From contig CAUEEP010000170.1 in assembly GCA_958450365.1 (NCBI GenBank), positions 62,001-126,000 of the forward strand: a stretch of DNA of 64,000 nt, given 5' to 3'. Positions within the stretch are counted from its first letter, which is position 1. Every line of letters begins with the position of its first letter. Below, one piece after another: positions 42,290 through 54,344 of the stretch. Below the pieces are notes generated by a model, which had not been told where the DNA came from, did not search any database, and saw only the letters and a program-made list of their open reading frames with translations. Position numbers and translations under genes: made by a program. Source of the DNA: Mesorhabditis belari (lineage: Eukaryota; Nematoda; Chromadorea; Rhabditida; Rhabditidae).

Positions 42290-42800
42290 GCAGAGAAGCT
42301 CTATTGGTTCACATAGTAGAGAAGCTTCTATTGGTCGATCGATGGTTCATTACGGGGCGGACTTTTGACGATAAACTGCTTCGAGTGAGTCTGAAATGGT
42401 TACTGCAACTTAGACTTGGCTTAAACGAGCGCTTAACGAGATCGAGAGCTAAATTTGTTATTTTTTCATTGTTAAATTGTTCAAATCTATATTCGAAATT
42501 TGTTTTCTGACTTTAACAAACAAAAATGAATTGAAAAAGCTCATAAAAAGTGACAAGTCTCAATTTTGGTCTATGTAAGTCTCAGTCTAAGATCTCGTTT
42601 GACCAAGTCTACTGTAACTGAAAAATTTTTACAAGATTATTTTAATCGAAAAGATTCTGAGGTTGGCTAAAATCATCATAAGTTTCCAGTTCAATTTGAG
42701 ATTAGAAATTTCCTTGAGTTAATTGAAGGCTTTAATCAAGCCAAACCTTGCACCACTTATGCTTAACGTTGGCTCGACTGTCCTGGGTAGGTCTTTAATT
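42290..42800. repeat. Diverged duplicate of 41755-42065
   Basis: Matching landmarks: ACACAATG/ACACAATAG, GATCGATTGTTCATTA/GATCGATGGTTCATTA, CTTGCACTACTTATGCTGA/CTTGCACCACTTATGCTTA and CTGGGTAG. The left copy holds the last exon of the TMEM145-like gene; the right copy retains a similar open frame (IVEKLLLVDRWFITG) and, on the minus strand, overlaps the last exon of the Srh-like gene. Confidence 0.7.
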
Positions 42801-45456
42801 CCAAAGATGTGCCGCTTCACATAGGTACGGTACGGTTTCATGATCATAATTGAGATAATGCAACTCATCGCCTAAATGAGTCAATGGAGACATTGGAAAT
42901 GTTGACAAAAGTGTTCAGTTGTTCAGCTTACGGGATAGATAATCAATCCAATGTAGATGTAATGTTTGTAAACATTGGACGCTAAAAGCGTGTGTTCGTT
43001 GATCGTAAAGCTGATGCCAGTGAGGATGACGGGGAGAATCATGACAAAAACCGGGTAAATGTTCTGAAAAAAGACAGACTTTAGTCTCGCGATACTTGAA
43101 AAAATAGAAAATTGCCGGCCGGTTTTAGTCTTTTATCACCTGTGAGAGTAACATGTAGAAAATGGCGAGATGAGCCTTGTAGGTGCCTTTGGACATTAGA
43201 GATTGATGAGAGCGAAGACCGCGAAATAAGTTCAACGAAGCGACAACATTAACCACATACATACCAGTTAGACCGATAAGAACAACCTAAAGTCAAGTCA
43301 AGTTGTTAGTTGGTATGAAGATTAGATCACTGGTAGGATAGTTTGTATTCGGTTGACAAATAAGTCTTTTCTTTCCTTTTCGTACTTCCGTTTACAATCA
43401 ACGAATACACCAATTGTTTGTTTGTTTGTTGTTACACCAAACGAACTATTGTTTGTTTCATTAGAAAGATTAATCATTTTTCTGCAAAATACATTAAAAC
43501 GGGTTCAAAATTTCTCATTTTTGGAGTGTAAAGTCGGGTAGATAGCCAAATTTTCAGAGAAATTCATTCAGCCAATTTCTTTGTAGAAGCTTTTAGAGAT
43601 TTTTATACGCGAAAAGCACGTTTCCAGTCTTGAATTTGCTATAAAGTGAGTCCAAATTGGTTTAAACAGATGGGAAATTGAGCAATAAACACTTTTTATT
43701 TAAAGTAAACCATAGGTTAATTGGTGTATTTGTTGGTTTTAAACGGAAGTACGAAAAGGAACAAAAAGACTTATTTGCCAACCTAATATAGCAAAACTTG
43801 TACTATTTTGCGCCCTAAAATTCAAAAATTAATTGGTCCTTTTCGACTAAAACGGTTTCGAAAACGCGTCAATTTTCTAAAAACTACTAGAATAAAGATT
43901 GAAAACTCGAGAGAAGTTTACGGTGGTTTTCAAAACTTGGCATGATTTAGAAATGCATATGTCGTAGCCGATTATGAATGAAATTTTTTGGCAAATCTTT
44001 CTAGTAGAGCAACCCTTTAATGTATGAGGACAATATTATATCATCTCGTAGCGAATTCAATTCTGCGTCGATTGGTACCAAATTTGTGAGTTTAGGTTAA
44101 AAATTGCCGGCGCTACAACGTTTCATTCAAAATCGGCGGGAACCCCCCGTAGCCGATTATGAATTTCAGCCGATTATGAATGAGTGGGTCGGGACGCGTC
44201 CAACCATCAAGTATTTGGTATCATTCAACGCAGAATCATTGATAATTATGTTAAATTTTTAAAATTAGAAAGATTGGATAAAAAGAAAAAAAATTATGGG
44301 GCCTCAAAGTTTCCTCTTGAACAAATAGTTTTTTTGCTCTAATTTTTTTTCTTTTTATCAAATCTTTCTAATTTTAAAAAGTTAACATAATTATCAATGA
44401 TTCTGCGTTGAATGATACCAAATACTTGATGGTTGGACGCTCTTAGACCCACTCATTCATAATCGGCTACGACACATAAATGTCGAGAGAAACACGCGCT
44501 AATCTTTCAAGACTACGGTAGGATTACGGTAGAAATTTTCAATCTATTATATCATACCAGAATAAAAGTCATCCCCCATGTGGACGATGTATCCATGCAC
44601 AACCAGACCGTATCACTTCGCTGAGCGTACGACGCAATGTATTGATAGTCATCAGTGAGCTTCATTCTCTCGAGAAACATCTGAAAAACCAGTTCAACAC
44701 TACGGTAAACCATTGGAGAAGCTATTAACCCTAAAGCTACAAGTGAAGAGTTTATTTATTCAGCAAATGTTGTCGCTAAACAAAGCCAAGCCTTTGAAAT
44801 AGATTTTTTTTCGTAATTAAGTTCACAAACATTGGGATCCTCGGAGTGCGAGATACATTGAAACGAGCATAGGACAAGCCATCACCAACTTGAAGCCCAT
44901 TGTGATAGGAATACCTGAAAAAAGCCCGCTAAAATTATTAAAATGTTTTTGTACCAATATACGGTTTTGCACAGGATCTCACAATATCCTCTCGCCCGTT
45001 GATCACCATTGCCCGCATTCGGACGCAATTGTTGATTGAGAAGAAAATTGACATTCCGAAGAAAAAGCCAAGGCCCATCTAGAATTCGTCTTTGTGATTT
45101 GATTGATTTGAGTGACACGAACCGCTAAACGAGCTCCAAGTTCTCCAAAATAGGCAGCGAGGGCCGAGAACAGCACCGGCTGGTGCTGGGAACAACGGGT
45201 CGACGACGAGAATCAAACCGATCAAGATCCCAAAGAGTTCTTCCATCAGCTAGACAACTGTTCTATTCAAATATTGACCAGAAAATCAGCTTTGTCAACA
45301 CATAAACTCACCGCCAACTTCACTAAAAGCCACTTGAAATCTCTCATTTCTTTTGGCGAATGACTCAAAATGATCCACATCCAAAAAAGTGGAGAGAAGA
45401 GTGGAAATGGTGCAGAGGAAATGATAAAACCACCGAACAAGCGGATCGTCTAACAT
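42719..45456 (-). CDS. Srh-like serpentine chemoreceptor, two one-base shifts
   Basis: Eight exons: 45456-45312, 45249-45123, 45078-44963, 44914-44827, 44680-44558, 43286-43140, 43063-42932 and 42871-42719 (TAA), about 342 residues. Family marks: LSHSPKEMRDFKWLL after TM1, DPLFPAPAGAVLG in TM2-TM3, SQNIYPVFVMILPVILTGIS around TM6, and MKPYRTY after TM7. Exons 1 and 2 are each one base too long (145 and 127 nt). The likely places are the T6 run at 45383-45388 and the GGG at 45161-45163; removing one base from each restores a continuous receptor. This could be a pseudogene or assembly error. A MITE and a palindrome lie in the intron 43287-44557. Confidence 0.82.
43348..43786. mobile_element. 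Mariner-type MITE, 439 bp
   Basis: Ends TTCGGTTGACAAATAAGTCT and AGACTTATTTGCCAACCTAA are inverted repeats of about 45 bp with a few mismatches, flanked by TA. Inner inverted blocks with CGTACTTCCG and GGTGTATTCG/CAATTGGTGTATT continue the pairing. No coding capacity. In an Srh-like intron. Confidence 0.82.
43960..44482. repeat. Foldback with GTCGTAGCCGATTATGAATG ends
   Basis: The block 44180-44290 (ATGAGTGGGTC, ATCAAGTATTTGGTATCATT) pairs with 44350-44462. The outer ends at 43965 and 44450-44475 share TGTCGTAGCCGATTATGAAT. Pieces of the same family occur at 4208, 4760 and 4985. In an Srh-like intron. Confidence 0.8.
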
Positions 45457-45635
45457 TGTTGATTTTGAAATTACGGAATTTTCAAGCGTTTTTTCAATAA
45501 TTGCATGTGATTCTCGAGACGTGCTCCCGGTTTTCTCCGATTTTCAATGATCGCAGGTGTTTCCGTGGCAGGTGCTTTTACATAAAGAAGCAATAAACGT
45601 TCTGAAAATACAATCACACAATTGATTAGAAAATA

Positions 45636-46228
45636 CAGGGTGCGGCAAAAGTTTGAAGCCGCTTCTTAAGATAGTTAATGGTTTAAAAACTAGCTTAAAA
45701 AAGTTAAAAATTAATAACAAATTTTTTTATTCGAATCATAACAACAAATAACTTATAACAAATGCTCGAAATTTCCACCATCCGCTTCGATACACCTCTT
45801 TAAACGCTTTGGGAAGTTCCTCACGATGGTGGCGCACTCTTAAACAGTTATTTCATCCCAGGCTCTTTTCAGAGCAGATTTTAAAGCATCCACTGTTTGA
45901 TACGTCTCCATCGAGATCTTGCCTTTCAAAATAGCCTTTCAAAATAGCCCAAACGGAGTAATTGCTTTGTTGACGGTGCTTTTTGGATATTTTGTGATTT
46001 TTACAATCTCGGGGCTATTTTTTTCCGCCTTGGTATAATCCGAGAATTACATCGCGTCGTTGTTTGGTGTTCATTCTTTCGTATTGTCTGCTGAAAAGAA
46101 AATTTTTGTAACAAATCACCTTAGATATACTTGAAAAAAGGAAAAAAAGTATACGAGACACAAAAAAAAGCGTGAGCTAAATTTTCTGCAATGTTTTCAT
46201 AGCGGCTCCGAACTTTTGCTGCACCCTG
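45636..46228 (-). mobile_element. Tc1-like internal-deletion derivative
   Basis: 593 bp between TA dinucleotides; ends CAGGGTGCGGCAAAAGTTTG and its inverse. On the minus strand from about 46072 it reads NTKQRRDVILGLYQGGKK and EIVKITKYPKSTVNKA (helix-turn-helix), then jumps to YSVWAILKGKISMETYQTV, ALKSALKRAWDEIT and FPKRLKRCIEADGGNFEHLL, the transposase C-terminus, with stops and shifts between. The catalytic core is deleted. Confidence 0.85.
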
Positions 46229-46709
46229 TACATGAAATTTGCAGGTTACTTTCAAAAAAACTTAAACAGCTTTAAACTTTGACTACAACAACCCAAGGAT
46301 TTCAGAGGTACTCTATTGAATGGATATTGTATTGTACTGTGTCGAAAATGTGCCCGGCATGATCAACAAGCAACATGTACTTTTTCAGCGACACTTTCAA
46401 TCCTTCAAGTATAGTGCTTTGAAAGCATCCAGGTGCTTTCAAAGTATTGAAACCAACGGTCGTTTAGTAAAGATTTAAAATACATAAACAAAATGCTTAA
46501 GAACACGACAAAACCTTTCCAAACAACGGACCAATTGGGTTTTAATGTGGACCTAAAAGACGAGAAAACATTTTATTAAACTTTCCAAAAGATCATTCTT
46601 TTTTCGATTCCTTCTCGGCTGAATGATTCGGCGCGACGATCATTAATAGATTCTAAAAACGATCATTAATAGATTTAAGCAAATTTGAGAATATAAACTT
46701 ATTAGCTTT
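46229..46709. other. Intergenic, no gene seen
   Basis: Short local duplications (GATCATTAATAGATT at 46638 and 46660; CTTTCAA runs near 46400) but no supported exon. Confidence 0.4.
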
Positions 46710-49700
46710 TTAAAGAACTTTCAAGGAGCTGACCTTCTGAAGTAAGGGTGTTTTTCGTGATTTTGTTAGGCGTCGGTGCTTTGTTGGGTGTCGGCCCCTT
46801 ATTCGGCGTGGGCGTGATTTTGTCGGGCGACGTTTGAGTGAGTGACGGGCGCAGCGGATGATGAGACACGTGTCCGCCTCGTTCCTGTAAATGGAAAGAA
46901 TCACTGATAGTTGGACAATAATTGAATTTTGATCAAGTCGCAAATTTATAGGCTAAAACTATAAAAAATCCCACCATATCGATAGTTTTCTCTTGTTGCG
47001 TCACATCGAATTGATCGAGCGAGCCAGTTGAATGCTAAAATGACAAAGAATAAAGAATAGAAGATGCAAATGATCAAATACCTTCTTTTTTCTCGGTTTT
47101 GTCGGTTTCTTTGATCGAGCTTCAGTCTAAACGAAGAAAAGGGTGATTTTAATAATCAAATAGCTTACCATATTATCTTCAGTAGCTTGTGCATGCACGG
47201 AAACGCGCTCAGACTTCTCGACACGATGAGTGGTCATGATCATGGCTAAAGCAAACAAATTAGACAAATGGTTACATCTCTAGCTCTTAACGGGTTAATC
47301 TCAAGTCTAATTATGCTAAACTAATAATCGTTATTCAATCAATTAGCTGATTAAATGAATCAAAATTTAGCGGCAACAAACGTACGCGGTGCCGTTGGTG
47401 CCATTCTGTTGACCTTTCGGTATTGACTCTTGCTCTTGATGGTGTTGTTGGTCGGCGTCTTGTGTTGTTTCTGGCTTTGGCTAGACACGGCTTCATTCTA
47501 AATTGTTATACAAAAAAAGCAAAGATTGTTATATAATTTCTATTCAAAATCTAAATTTACTCGATTCACAAAGGAAACGAGTCGATTCCAAAAACCTAAA
47601 AAAACGCACTTTACGACAAAGATACTTAAAATTAGCCTTGTTTTTCGACTTTTTGCACGTCAACAATGCCAACGACGCGATGAGAAGCACGCCTAAAGAG
47701 GAAAATGTTAACCCAATGAAATTTAAACAAAAGGCTAGCCTAGATAACAGGAAAATGCTCACCAATTGGCACAAACGCGCACGCAATCCAGTGAACATCG
47801 AGTAGGCATTCTAAAAACGAGATATTTAAGAAAGAAATAAAAATTTGACAAACAAAACCTGTAAAAGGGTATGACGAATTCAGCACAGTCATATGCAAAT
47901 TGAATAAACTGAGTATACAAAAGCGCGCAGAATAAAAAATGATTCCCTTTTAGATTTCTAGCCAAGTCAGAATCTTTGCATGCAAATTTTTTATAAACAA
48001 ACTTTCTGGCGGAGTATTTAAAGGTAATTTTTTGGAAAAATAGGACTTTGTGTACATTCGACCTTAGCCCGCGAAGACGAAGCCGCCCACTCTCAACAAG
48101 AAAACCATCGCTGTCCAAGTCAAGCTCAACCATCAAGTGCTGGAGCTTTTGGAAGAGGGCACAGAGGAGGGAAAAGCCAAGGCCATCAAACTCCTCTCCG
48201 ACCGAAATGCTCTGCTCGTAGCAGCCGACACGAACCCGAGAGCTTTCGAGTTGGCTGAAACCGCCGAGAAGATGAACGTGATTACGCAAGCTGGTGGTGA
48301 TGCAAATCTCGGCATTTTGTTGGTGGCTAGTCAATGATACGTGAAGAACCGACCCTTTGAAAAACGAGTGGGGGAGCTGGTGGCTATACTCTGTCCCATT
48401 TCGGCTAGAAGTTTCGAAATTCTCCAAAAGGAAAGCAACTACTCGAAATCTCACTCATCTTAAGACGACAAAATTATGCTGGAAATCAAGCACTAGGAGA
48501 ACCCGTTATTTTCAAACTTTTCTCCACAATATAGTGGAGGTTTTCCCATGTGGAATGAAGAGTTGACACATTCTTTGATAAATCATGATGAAATAAAGCA
48601 TGAAACGCTTCAACTAGAACGCTTCAACTAGAAAGCTTCAACTAGAACGCTTCAACTGTGTTCCTCTCAAGTAATAGTGCAAAATAGAAAAGAACATGGA
48701 CTGAATATTACTTTGTTTTAAAAATATTCAGACAAGTTCTGTTTCTGATTTTGCCTTATGACTTGAAAGAAACACACTTTAGCTTCAACTCATTTCCCAT
48801 TTTTACTTTATTTGTGCATTCTCTATCAGCATTGACTTCGATCACAACTTTTTGAATTTATTAAAACATTTTAAAAAAGTTCCACTTTATCGAGCGTCAA
48901 CTGTTTTAATAAAGAGCTCAGAAAACCGCAAGAAAAAGGAAGAACCCGATTTCGTGCTCGTACTCGTTCTTCCATTTCTCAGAAAACGAAATTTCTCACA
49001 AGAAACGATCAAGGCGGCTTGAAGGATTTGGAAAAAATGGTGAGCTTCGTTTGTAGAAGTAAAAAACCATTGCCAACAGGTCGCAGTGCATTTTTTTTTT
49101 GTTTCTCTTTAATGGGATTCACTTCACGAACAAACTCGTCTAGAGTTTTTGCGCCGGGATTCACTGGTCGCGGTTCACCACGCTCGGTAGCACTCGGTCG
49201 CAGCAGTTTTGCCAACAGTTTCTTCGCCTTTCACCTCACAAATCACTTCAGCGCATTTGTCCCACTTCCGTAAAATCAAAGAATTATATTGAAGTTTTGT
49301 GGTTTTAAAATTTAGTGTTTTTTGCGTAGATTTTGAGAAAAGAATTTAGCCGAGGCTTTCATGAATGTGATCATGCAAATTTAACGAGTTATAAATGTGA
49401 GAGACGACGAGGTAAATGGGAACTAAATGGGAACTAAATGGAAAAGGCGAATGGGGTAAAAGATGAGATGTAAAGAGTAAGCAATCGAGACACATTTTTT
49501 GGGTTTAACTGCCACCGCTGTACTTGCTCTTTTCCTACCTCGTAACAACACAGAATATGCAATACTGAAAGCGCTTTCATGAATAAAATGACGGCAACAT
49601 CGAACGCTTTTTCAAAAAGACAAGATTGACTCTCACCTGTTAACAAGCAAGCAAAGCATGTAGACAACCGTGTGAAACAAGAAATAACTGTATTGAGTGG

Positions 49701-50160
49701 GCATTAAGTGAGGGCCCAAGTTCACCGCCCACAGCAAAAGCGCTGTGATCATGCTGACGATCATCTAGAGAATTGGGTTTTTCTAAAGTTTCGGAAACTT
49801 TTTTCAAAAAAATTTCCCAACCAGTGTAGTCAATTTGTACTCCTGAACGAGTGGCCTCGATCTAGTGTTGTTGCCATTGTTGTTGTTGTTGTTGTTGTTG
49901 TCATTGAAGCTGGTTCAAGTAAGGCGTATTGGTTAATGGCACACAGACAATTGACGACTTTTCAAAAATTACTAATATAATTAGATCCTCGGTAACAAAA
50001 ACTCACACAGTTATGATCGAGCTTATTTCCTTTGTCAGTGCTAGGCCGAGTATTCGTCTCGTATTTGTTACTGGGTGGAAACTCGGCGAAAAGTCCAATT
50101 TAACGATCAATATTTTTAAACTCGACTCTTTGCCTACCCGAACTTCTGCAACCTAAGAAA
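46710..50160 (-). CDS. Tentative multi-exon membrane protein with Thr/Pro-rich tail
   Basis: Exon-like stretches with AG/GT edges, 5' to 3' on the minus strand: near 49870 (asparagine run, then TRSRPLVQEYKLTTL), 49770-49640 (MIVSMITALLLWAVNL and FLFHTVVYMLCLLVN, two hydrophobic segments), near 49565 (SIAYSVLLR), near 47905-47870 (FIQFAYDCAEFVIPFY), near 47810-47760 (AYSMFTGLRARLCQL) and near 47695-47660 (GVLLIASLALLT). Hydrophilic tail exons follow near 47490-47390, 47250-47175, 47127-47084, 47034-46973 (HSTGSLDQFDVTQQEK) and 46885-46735 (TPTPNKGPTPNKAPTPNK). A four-TM protein with a low-complexity tail is plausible, but the joins are not proven and it may be two genes. Confidence 0.4.
48069..48337 (+). 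CDS. Orphan 3' exon, helical protein
   Basis: An open frame after ACCTTAG encodes KKTIAVQVKLNHQVLEL, EEGTEEGKAKAIKLL, RNALLVAADTNPRAFEL and ends GDANLGILLVASQ before TGA. Codon use is GC-richer and amino acid composition more regular than surrounding sequence, so it looks genuinely coding, but no partner exon is found upstream on this strand. It lies next to the inverted R23 repeat, inside the tentative minus-strand gene, and could be a transposed exon. Confidence 0.45.
48395..48830. repeat. Dispersed repeat R23, inverted copy
   Basis: Reverse complement of 23130-23680: CGGCTAGAAGTTTCGAAATT, AAGCATGAAACGCTTCAACT, the CTAGAACGCTTCAA array (fewer units) and the ATATTCAG inverted core. It shares over 400 bp with the 23 kb copy. 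Confidence 0.85.
48900..49260 (-). other. Possible exon, unassigned
   Basis: A minus-strand frame (about 49215-49060) reads ERGEPRPVNPGAKTLDEFVREVNPIKEK, with coding-like composition, near a G-free T-run. No splice partner can be supported; it may belong to the tentative membrane-protein gene. Confidence 0.3.
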
Positions 50161-50784
50161 ATATCGAGAAATATTCAGTAAGTATTCAAAAGTAGAATTA
50201 GAACTCACTAATTTCAGATCGCTGAATATAAATCGAATGGCAATGAGCAAATTTCCTTTTTTACTCTTTCCAATTTGACGTCAATGTGGCTTGCGATTTG
50301 ATACCGATACTCTATGAAAACGTTTTTTTCTTTAATAGTTCTTCCTAATGTTTATTTTAAATCATAAAGTTTTGGTGGAATTTTGTGGAAAAAAAACTCT
50401 GAACAGGCTTTTCTTGAAGATTTGTCTTGGTAAGGTGTCGTTTAATTATGAATTGCCCAAAAGAAAAAGTTTATTTAAATACTCTGGCTTTTTCTCTTTG
50501 AAAACAGAAGTTGTTTACTTTTTAAACTTTACAAGAATCTATTGCCCATATTTTTTTGAGTTAAACTTATGAACGTTTAAAAGATAAAAATGATCTCAAG
50601 AAATTTCTATCGGCAAGACGGCAATTTTCTGGGACATCAAAAGCTCTAATTACAGCTCTCCTCACTTGTATGGGACAGTTCTTTTTTATTCTTTTTGATA
50701 AGCTAAGCTTTTTGGAGAATCACCTCTAAAAAAAGATCACTCTATTCTTTTTGCCTAAGTAAAATATCCCATATATTCTGATCA

Positions 50785-53211
50785 ATGGTCATAACAAATC
50801 CAATTTTGCAACAGCAACAATCGCGATCAATAAAAGTGCATTCAACACGTGAATTTTGTCTTGAAATATTTGTTATCATCGCCACATTCTTCTTGATTCT
50901 CGGTAAGTTTTTTTTAGGTGTTCAATTCTGATCATTGACCGTTTAGCGATGATACTTTTAATATATTTTTTTCTACCAAACATGACAAATTACGCGGCAA
51001 GTATGAATGGCAGCAGTCGACATCAGGATCTTCGCCACGTTTTCACTTGTATTCACTTCATTGTAGGCTTTTCGCCTTTCGAAAAAGCAAAGATTCGAAA
51101 AAGCAAAGATTTTCCAGTGTGTTTTTGCCTCGATTTTTGTCAACCTGATCGGTGTGTGGTTTTGTTGGAAGAGTCGAATTCTTTTGAAAGTCGTTCGCCT
51201 CCTATTGATCGGCGACTCGTTGGCCCGTTGTGTCTTCGCGATACTTCAAAGCATCGCTTTCTATCGTGTGCTTTCAACATTGTGAGCTTAAATTTAATCG
51301 AAATAATAGAAATTCTCGATACTTATCAATTACAAGTATAAGACCGTTCTCTACCTTATATCCAACCATGTTAAGAACCATTTTGGGCTAGCTTAGAATA
51401 AGATGAAAGGAAAAAAAGTATAAAGTTAACCTAAATAAGCAAAGAAACATCGGGTCGGAAACGAGAAGTATAGAAGCTTTTTATAGTTATGAAAGCGAAG
51501 CAAGAAGAAAGAAATAAGAAGCCAGAAGCTTAAAAACAACTGTGTAATCGATAAAAGTATCTTATTCTTTTTAGCATTCCATTTCTACGGACCTATACTC
51601 TTGAAAATGAGGTTTTTGAGTGGATAGTGTTCTTCCTGCAGCCAAGTGTGAACATTTCGGGTTTTCTTCAAATCGGTAACCACTCACTCCAACATCGATC
51701 TCCTCATACTTTCTTGTAGCCTTATCGTTGAATCGCTTCATTGCCCTATCATTCAATGGTTTCTATTATCATCGTTTCCACAAATATCCATGGCTTCAAC
51801 TCGGTTGTCCCGTTGCTCTCGGATTGGTGTCAATACTATGGGGAAAGGAATACTGTGTGTTCTCTGTTAAAGGATTTAACTCTTGCCAAGTCTATTGACA
51901 AGCTTATAGTAATATTCGTCTGATATCAAACAATAAATACTAATACTAAACAATTCAAATTTTTGGGTTGGTGAATTGAAAACTGCCGGACTTTGAGCTA
52001 AAATTTATTGAAAAATAAAACCATGAATTCATTCGAAATAATTTCCATTATGATTGATGACTTCTGCCCATTTTACAGGCAATTTGCGGATTCCTCTTTC
52101 GTAGGATTTTGGTTTGTGTGTGAGACAAGTGTGAGACTCAAAAATGGAGGACTGGAGATGTCCCAGTTTGAGCACTTTCTTCAAAAGAAACCCATTTTGG
52201 TGTCAATAGAAAAGTTGTAGAGAATCAAAAATTAGGCTTATAGCCAAATTTCCAAAAAGATACACTTAGTAGTTTCGCTTGAAATGCAAGTTTTGTGAAA
52301 ATTCGTAAATTTCGCATTTCTTGAAAACCAGTTTTGAATCGTTCTGAAAATTTGGATATAAGCTTGATTTTTGATTCTCTACAACTTTTCCATTAACACC
52401 AAAGTGGGTTTCTTTTGAGGAGAAAGTGCTCACACTGTCAAAGATGACAATAGCCGGCAGTTTTCAATTCACCAACCCAATGTAAATACTAATACTAAAC
52501 AATTGAAACTATCGTTAACTATACTCAATTCATTTTTACGGTTAAGATTCAATGTAACACAGCGACGATAAAACGATTTTTCACAAAAATTTCGTCTGAG
52601 ACGAGGACATTCCCATTAAACGAAGATTAAAACGAGATTTAGAACAAAACGAAATAAACATTTCCAAAAAACAAAAACATTTCCAAATGTTTAGTTAGCG
52701 CTCGCATTATGATCGCCTCGGCAACGATTTCTCTCGATTTCATGCTCATTTACAAAATGATTGTGAGTAAAATTGGCTAGCAATTAATGGAAATTCTCCT
52801 TTTAGAAAACGCGAGTTACCTTAAAAAACGAGAGTGAACGATTTCTTCTCGCCCAAGTGAGAAGCATTCCAAAATCGAGTTGGAAAATGATTTTTTTTTT
52901 CAGACAATCGCCAACAATCTCCCTCCTACCTATACTCTTTTGATTTGTCCATTTATTTTCCTCATTTTCGTCGACTGGTTGCCGATTTTCTCTGATTTCA
53001 TGTTTCATCTCGGCAATTTTCTATATTATTCGGGTGGACAATTGGGTCAAGGGTGAGTAGAGATCGATTTTGCTTCATGATTCTTGATTCTTGATGATTT
53101 GTTTGCACTTTCAGAATAGCTATCATTTATTTGTTGGTTAAACTTGGCGACAACTCTTCATCGACTCATCAAGTAAAAACAAAAGAATTGAAGAACATCC
53201 AGAATAAATAA
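50785..53211 (+). CDS. Serpentine 7TM receptor, Srv/Srx-like
   Basis: Nine exons, phases closing: 50785-50902, 50947-51062, 51118-51281, 51575-51675, 51720-51854, 52696-52762, 52806-52856, 52904-53052 and 53115-53211 (TAA). Hydrophobic segments: FVIIATFFLI, CIHFICVFASIFVNLIGVWF, LARCVFAILQSIAF, FEWIVFFLQPSVNISGFLQI, then SLNRFIAL before FYYHRFHKYPW (an Asn-Arg motif like TM3-4 loops of Srv/Srx receptors), LGCPVALGLVSILW, ISLDFMLIYKMI, KNESERFLLAQTIA, LLICPFIFLIFV and a short basic tail. The donor of exon 5 was chosen for phase. Intron 5 carries a MITE. Chemosensory GPCR by inference. Confidence 0.7.
51963..52480. mobile_element. TTGGGTTGGTGAATTG MITE, copy 2
   Basis: 518 bp, same terminal repeats and internal foldback as copies 1 and 3 but in opposite orientation. 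The flanks are TT and TG rather than TA, so the target site has mutated or the insertion was unusual. Confidence 0.85.
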
Positions 53212-53305
53212 GAAATTGATATTTCTATTTCTATAAGCATTTAAGCATTATCTAAACTCATCGAAACATAGGAAAAACAATATCTTATGATTTAGTTCTT
53301 ATCTA

Positions 53306-53825
53306 TTGGGTTTGTGAATTGAAAACTGCCGGCTATTGTCATACGTGACAGTTTGAGCACTTTCTACAAAAAGAAACCCATTTTGGTGTCAATGGAAAAG
53401 TTGTAGAGAATCAAAATTGAAGCTTATATCCAAATTTTCAGAACGATTCAAAAACTGGTTTGCAAGAAATGCGAAATTTACGAATTTTCACAAAACTTGC
53501 ATCTTAAGCTAAACTACTAAGTGTATCTTTCTGGAAATTTGGCTATAAGCCTAATTTTTGATTCTCTACAACTTTTCTATTGACACCAAAATGGGTTTCT
53601 TTTGAAGAAAGTGCTCAAACTGGGACATCTCCAGTCCTCCATTTTTGAGTCTCACACTTGTCTCACACACAAACCAAAATCCTACTACGAAAGAGGAATC
53701 CGCAAATTGCCTGTAAAATGGGCAAAAGTCGTCAATAATAATGGAAATTATTTCGAATGGATTCATGGTTTTATGTTGAATAAATTTGAGTTCAAAGTCC
53801 GGCAGTTTTCAATTCACCAACTTTA
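53306..53825. mobile_element. TTGGGTTGGTGAATTG MITE, copy 3
   Basis: 520 bp, same orientation as copy 1; TA flanks both ends, although the last bases of the right end have drifted (ACCAACTTTA). Directly downstream of the receptor gene at 50785. Confidence 0.85.
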
Positions 53826-54344
53826 TAGTTTGTATTTATAGTTTGATATCAGAAGTGATATCATCTTAGTATTTATAGTTTGATTGTCCAATAAAGACAT
53901 TGTTAACTCAGTTATCCATTAAACTTTCAGACTTAAAGTGAGAAACTTCGAAATGTTTGTTTATTTTTCGTTTTCGTGATGCGTTTCAATTTGCTATCTC
54001 TATCTCATTTCTTGAATCTTTGCAACACAAACTTTGTTTTCATTTTCACAACTGGTTTACTTATTCAAAAGTTTCAGAAGTTGTATTTTCCCATTTCTAG
54101 CAACCATAAACATTTATTCATTCATGCAAACAAAACGAATTCAAAAGTGCTTTCACAGCTGGATGATCACTTTTCGAGCTAAGCCTCTCGATCGTCGATT
54201 GATATTCATCATCGAATTGCTTATTGAAAAGTTTCAGAAGTTGAACAGCGGTATGTAAAACCTCAATTAAGTCAAATTCAATCAAAGAGTTGATCACTTC
54301 AAAGATAACATCGTCATTTTTAAGTCCATCAAAGTTAGCTTGAG
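53826..54344. other. Intergenic, no gene seen
   Basis: AT-rich. A duplicated AAGTTTCAGAAGTTG occurs at 54069 and 54228. Open frames here lack support. Confidence 0.4.

Noticed and set aside
47503..47805. 100-aa plus-strand ORF
   Set aside because: The opposite strand has AG/GT-bounded hydrophobic exon candidates in the same place; the plus frame has no splice or domain support.
47759..48454. 231-aa minus-strand ORF
   Set aside because: It runs through repeat R23, introns and the antisense of a better plus-strand frame; composition changes abruptly along it.
53976..54258. Two overlapping plus-strand ORFs rich in Phe and Leu
   Set aside because: AT-rich intergenic sequence; no splice sites or motifs.
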